Source: Solirubrobacteraceae bacterium
Lineage (GTDB): Bacteria > Actinomycetota > Thermoleophilia > Solirubrobacterales > Solirubrobacteraceae
Length of the DNA: 6,581 bases
Assembly (NCBI GenBank): GCA_019683665.1
Contig: JADGIB010000210.1
Location: 1 to 6,581 of the forward strand
Direction of reading: 5' to 3'
How positions within the stretch are numbered: the stretch's first letter is position 1; every line of letters begins with the position of its first letter. Shown here piece by piece: positions 4,980-6,581 of the stretch. The notes under the pieces were generated by a model. The model saw nothing but the letters and a program-made list of their open reading frames with translations, had not been told where the DNA came from and ran no database searches. A program made the translations under genes and the position numbers.

Positions 4980-6536
4980 ATGAGCCGAAGCGAGCTGGTC
5001 CTCGTGGCGATGATCTTCGCGGTCGCGATGATGTTCATCGACCAGACGATCGTCGCGATCGCGATCCCCGAGCTGGAGCGGGATCTGAGCCTCTCGGCGA
5101 CCGGCGGGCAGTGGATCGTGAACGGGTACCTGCTGGCCCTGTCGGCGCTGTTCGCGCTCGGCGGCCGGCTCAGCGACGTCTTCGGCCACCGGCGCGTCGT
5201 GCTCATCGGCGTCATCGGCTTCGCGGCCGCGTCGGCGCTGTGCGGCGCCACCCCGACCGGGGACATCGGCGAGGCGTGGATCATCGCCTTCCGCGTCGTC
5301 CAGGGCGCCTTCGCCGCGCTCCTGTTCCCGGCCGCGCTGGCGATCGTCGTCGCCGCGTTCGACGTCCGCGAGCGCGGCAAGGCGCTGGCGATCTTCTTCG
5401 CGATCAGCGGCGCGCTGACGTCGGTGGGCCCGATCGCGGGCGGCTACCTGACCGAGTGGACCTGGCGGGCGATCTTCTGGATCAACGTCCCGGTCGCGAT
5501 CATCGCGATCGTGCTGACGCTGCGCGCGCGGCCGGAGGACCGCCGCCAGCCGGCCCCGATCGACGGGCGCGGCGCGGTCCTCGTCTGCCTCGGGATGGGC
5601 CTCGCCGTGCTCGGCCTGCAGCAGTCGTCGGTGTGGGGCTGGGGCTCGGCGGCGACGTGGCTGTGCATCGTCGCCGGCATCGTCCTGCTCGGCGTGTTCG
5701 TCCGCGTCGAGCTGGGGACCGAGCACCCGCTCATCCAGCTGCGGATCTTCCGCGACCGCGGCTTCAGCACCGACAACGCCGTCCTGCTGCTGATGTCGGC
5801 CTGCTTCGTGCCGCTGTTCTTCTTCGCGAGCATGTACTCGCAGATCGCGCTCGGCTACGACGCGTCGAACGCGGGCCTCTACCTGCTGATCTTCTTCGGC
5901 GGGTTCGCCGGGGCGTCCCAGGTCGGCGGCCGGCTGCTCGACACGCGCGGCGCCCGGATCCCGGTCGTCGTCGGCTGCCTCGTCGCCGCGGTCGGGTTCT
6001 TCCTGTGGGCCCGGCAGCTCACCGACCTCGACCTCGACGCGCAGTGGCCGTACATCGTCATCGCCGGCGCCGGGATCGGCCTGCTCCTGTCCCCGGTCAG
6101 CACCGACGCGCTGAACCGGGCGTCCGAGACCGCCTACGGCGAGGTCACCGGGATCACGCAGACCGTGCGCAACTTCGGCTCCAGCCTCGGCCTGGCGATC
6201 CTCGGCACGATCCTCATCCTGCGCAACAAGGCGAACATCGAGGAGACGCTCGGGGAGGCGGGCGCGCCGAAGTCGGTCGCCGACCGGGTGGCCGAGGCGC
6301 TGAGCGGCACCGGCGGCGGGGACGCGGGCCGGTTCGCCGAGGGCGCGGGCGAGCACGCGCACCTCTTCCAGGCCGTCCAGCACGACTTCGCCGCCTCGAC
6401 CCAGACGGTCTTCTACGTCATGGCCGCGATCATGGCCGTCGCGTTCGTCGTCGCCCTCGTCGGGATGCCGCGCGGGCTGGCGCCGCAGGTGCAGGCCGCG
6501 CACGACGAGGAGCGGGCGCGCTCGGGCACGGCGTGA
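4980..6536 (+). CDS. MFS transporter, DHA2 (EmrB/QacA) 14-helix drug:proton antiporter family
   Basis: This complete 518-residue inner-membrane protein most likely exports small molecules in exchange for protons. The N-terminal helix carries MMFIDQTIVAIAIPELERDL with the conserved Asp21 (the family's D-x-T-I-V signature). Motif A is GGRLSDVFGHRR (61-72) between helices 2 and 3. Motif B is RVVQG (105-109) in helix 4. The antiporter motif C is SGALTSVGPIAGG (143-155) in helix 5. Hydrophobic segments by eye: about 7-29, 45-62, 73-91, 98-126, 136-157, 163-182, 197-215, 221-241, 264-284, 297-316, 326-344, 356-376, 393-413 and 474-496, giving 14. A 60-residue hydrophilic loop (about 414-473) between the last two helices is usual for the family. 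The short charged C-terminus is cytoplasmic. No TetR/MarR regulator is in the window, so the substrate cannot be guessed. A GC stem-loop follows directly. Confidence 0.93.
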   Translation: MSRSELVLVAMIFAVAMMFIDQTIVAIAIPELERDLSLSATGGQWIVNGYLLALSALFALGGRLSDVFGHRRVVLIGVIGFAAASALCGATPTGDIGEAWIIAFRVVQGAFAALLFPAALAIVVAAFDVRERGKALAIFFAISGALTSVGPIAGGYLTEWTWRAIFWINVPVAIIAIVLTLRARPEDRRQPAPIDGRGAVLVCLGMGLAVLGLQQSSVWGWGSAATWLCIVAGIVLLGVFVRVELGTEHPLIQLRIFRDRGFSTDNAVLLLMSACFVPLFFFASMYSQIALGYDASNAGLYLLIFFGGFAGASQVGGRLLDTRGARIPVVVGCLVAAVGFFLWARQLTDLDLDAQWPYIVIAGAGIGLLLSPVSTDALNRASETAYGEVTGITQTVRNFGSSLGLAILGTILILRNKANIEETLGEAGAPKSVADRVAEALSGTGGGDAGRFAEGAGEHAHLFQAVQHDFAASTQTVFYVMAAIMAVAFVVALVGMPRGLAPQVQAAHDEERARSGTA

Positions 6537-6537
6537 G

Positions 6538-6578
6538 CGCGGCGGCGCTCGCCGCCGCGGAGCCCGTCGCTGCGGGCT
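6538..6578 (+). terminator. Two back-to-back stem-loops after the MFS gene, candidate terminator
   Basis: The first hairpin has a perfect 9-base stem (6538-6546 with 6551-6559) and a 4-base loop, starting two bases after the stop codon. The second follows after one base: agcccg (6561-6566) pairs with cgggct (6573-6578) around six bases. No T-run is visible before the window ends at 6581, so the call rests on position and stem strength only. Confidence 0.5.
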
Positions 6579-6581
6579 AGT

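Noticed and set aside
4833..6503. Minus-strand open frame through the whole MFS gene, in register with the DUF4394 gene
   Set aside because: The translation is a mirror of MFS codons (Asp/Arg/Glu-rich). The DUF4394 protein has its own signal peptide and Shine-Dalgarno site at 4832.

Overview
The window comes from a very GC-rich bacterial chromosome (clearly above 70 % G+C, codons ending almost only in G or C). The gene order alaS-ruvX-(probable mltG) is a familiar housekeeping cluster of Actinomycetota and relatives. A secreted DUF4394 protein with a C-terminal Cys-containing beta-rich tail reminds me of Thermoleophilia (Solirubrobacter, Conexibacter, Patulibacter type). That placement is inference from style and synteny, not a database result.

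Layout. Bases 1-3569 are one minus-strand gene cluster read from right to left. It starts with alaS (alanyl-tRNA synthetase, complete), overlaps by four bases into ruvX (YqgF-type nuclease, complete), and after a 44-base gap enters a gene whose first 159 codons lie in the window. That partial gene starts with a charged segment and continues into a Pro/Ala/Glu-rich linker; from its position it is probably mltG. A 78-base gap with a strong GC hairpin separates alaS from the next minus-strand gene (3648-4832), a Sec-exported DUF4394 protein. A 147-base divergent intergenic region follows. The plus strand then carries a complete 14-helix MFS transporter of the DHA2 (EmrB/QacA) type, 4980-6536, and two back-to-back stem-loops at the right edge.

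The genes fall into three units. alaS, ruvX and the probable mltG form one operon (translation, nucleic-acid maintenance, cell-wall glycan processing). The DUF4394 gene and the MFS gene are divergent and may share an intergenic control region. No transposase, integrase, CRISPR array, tRNA or rRNA was seen.

The most interesting item is in the partial first gene: two near-identical 45-base palindromic elements (52-96 and 256-300). Each has perfect 10-base inverted arms, a length that is a multiple of three, and a lower-GC codon flavour than the linker around it. They look like a small palindromic repeat that has inserted into, or been duplicated within, a coding region without breaking the frame.
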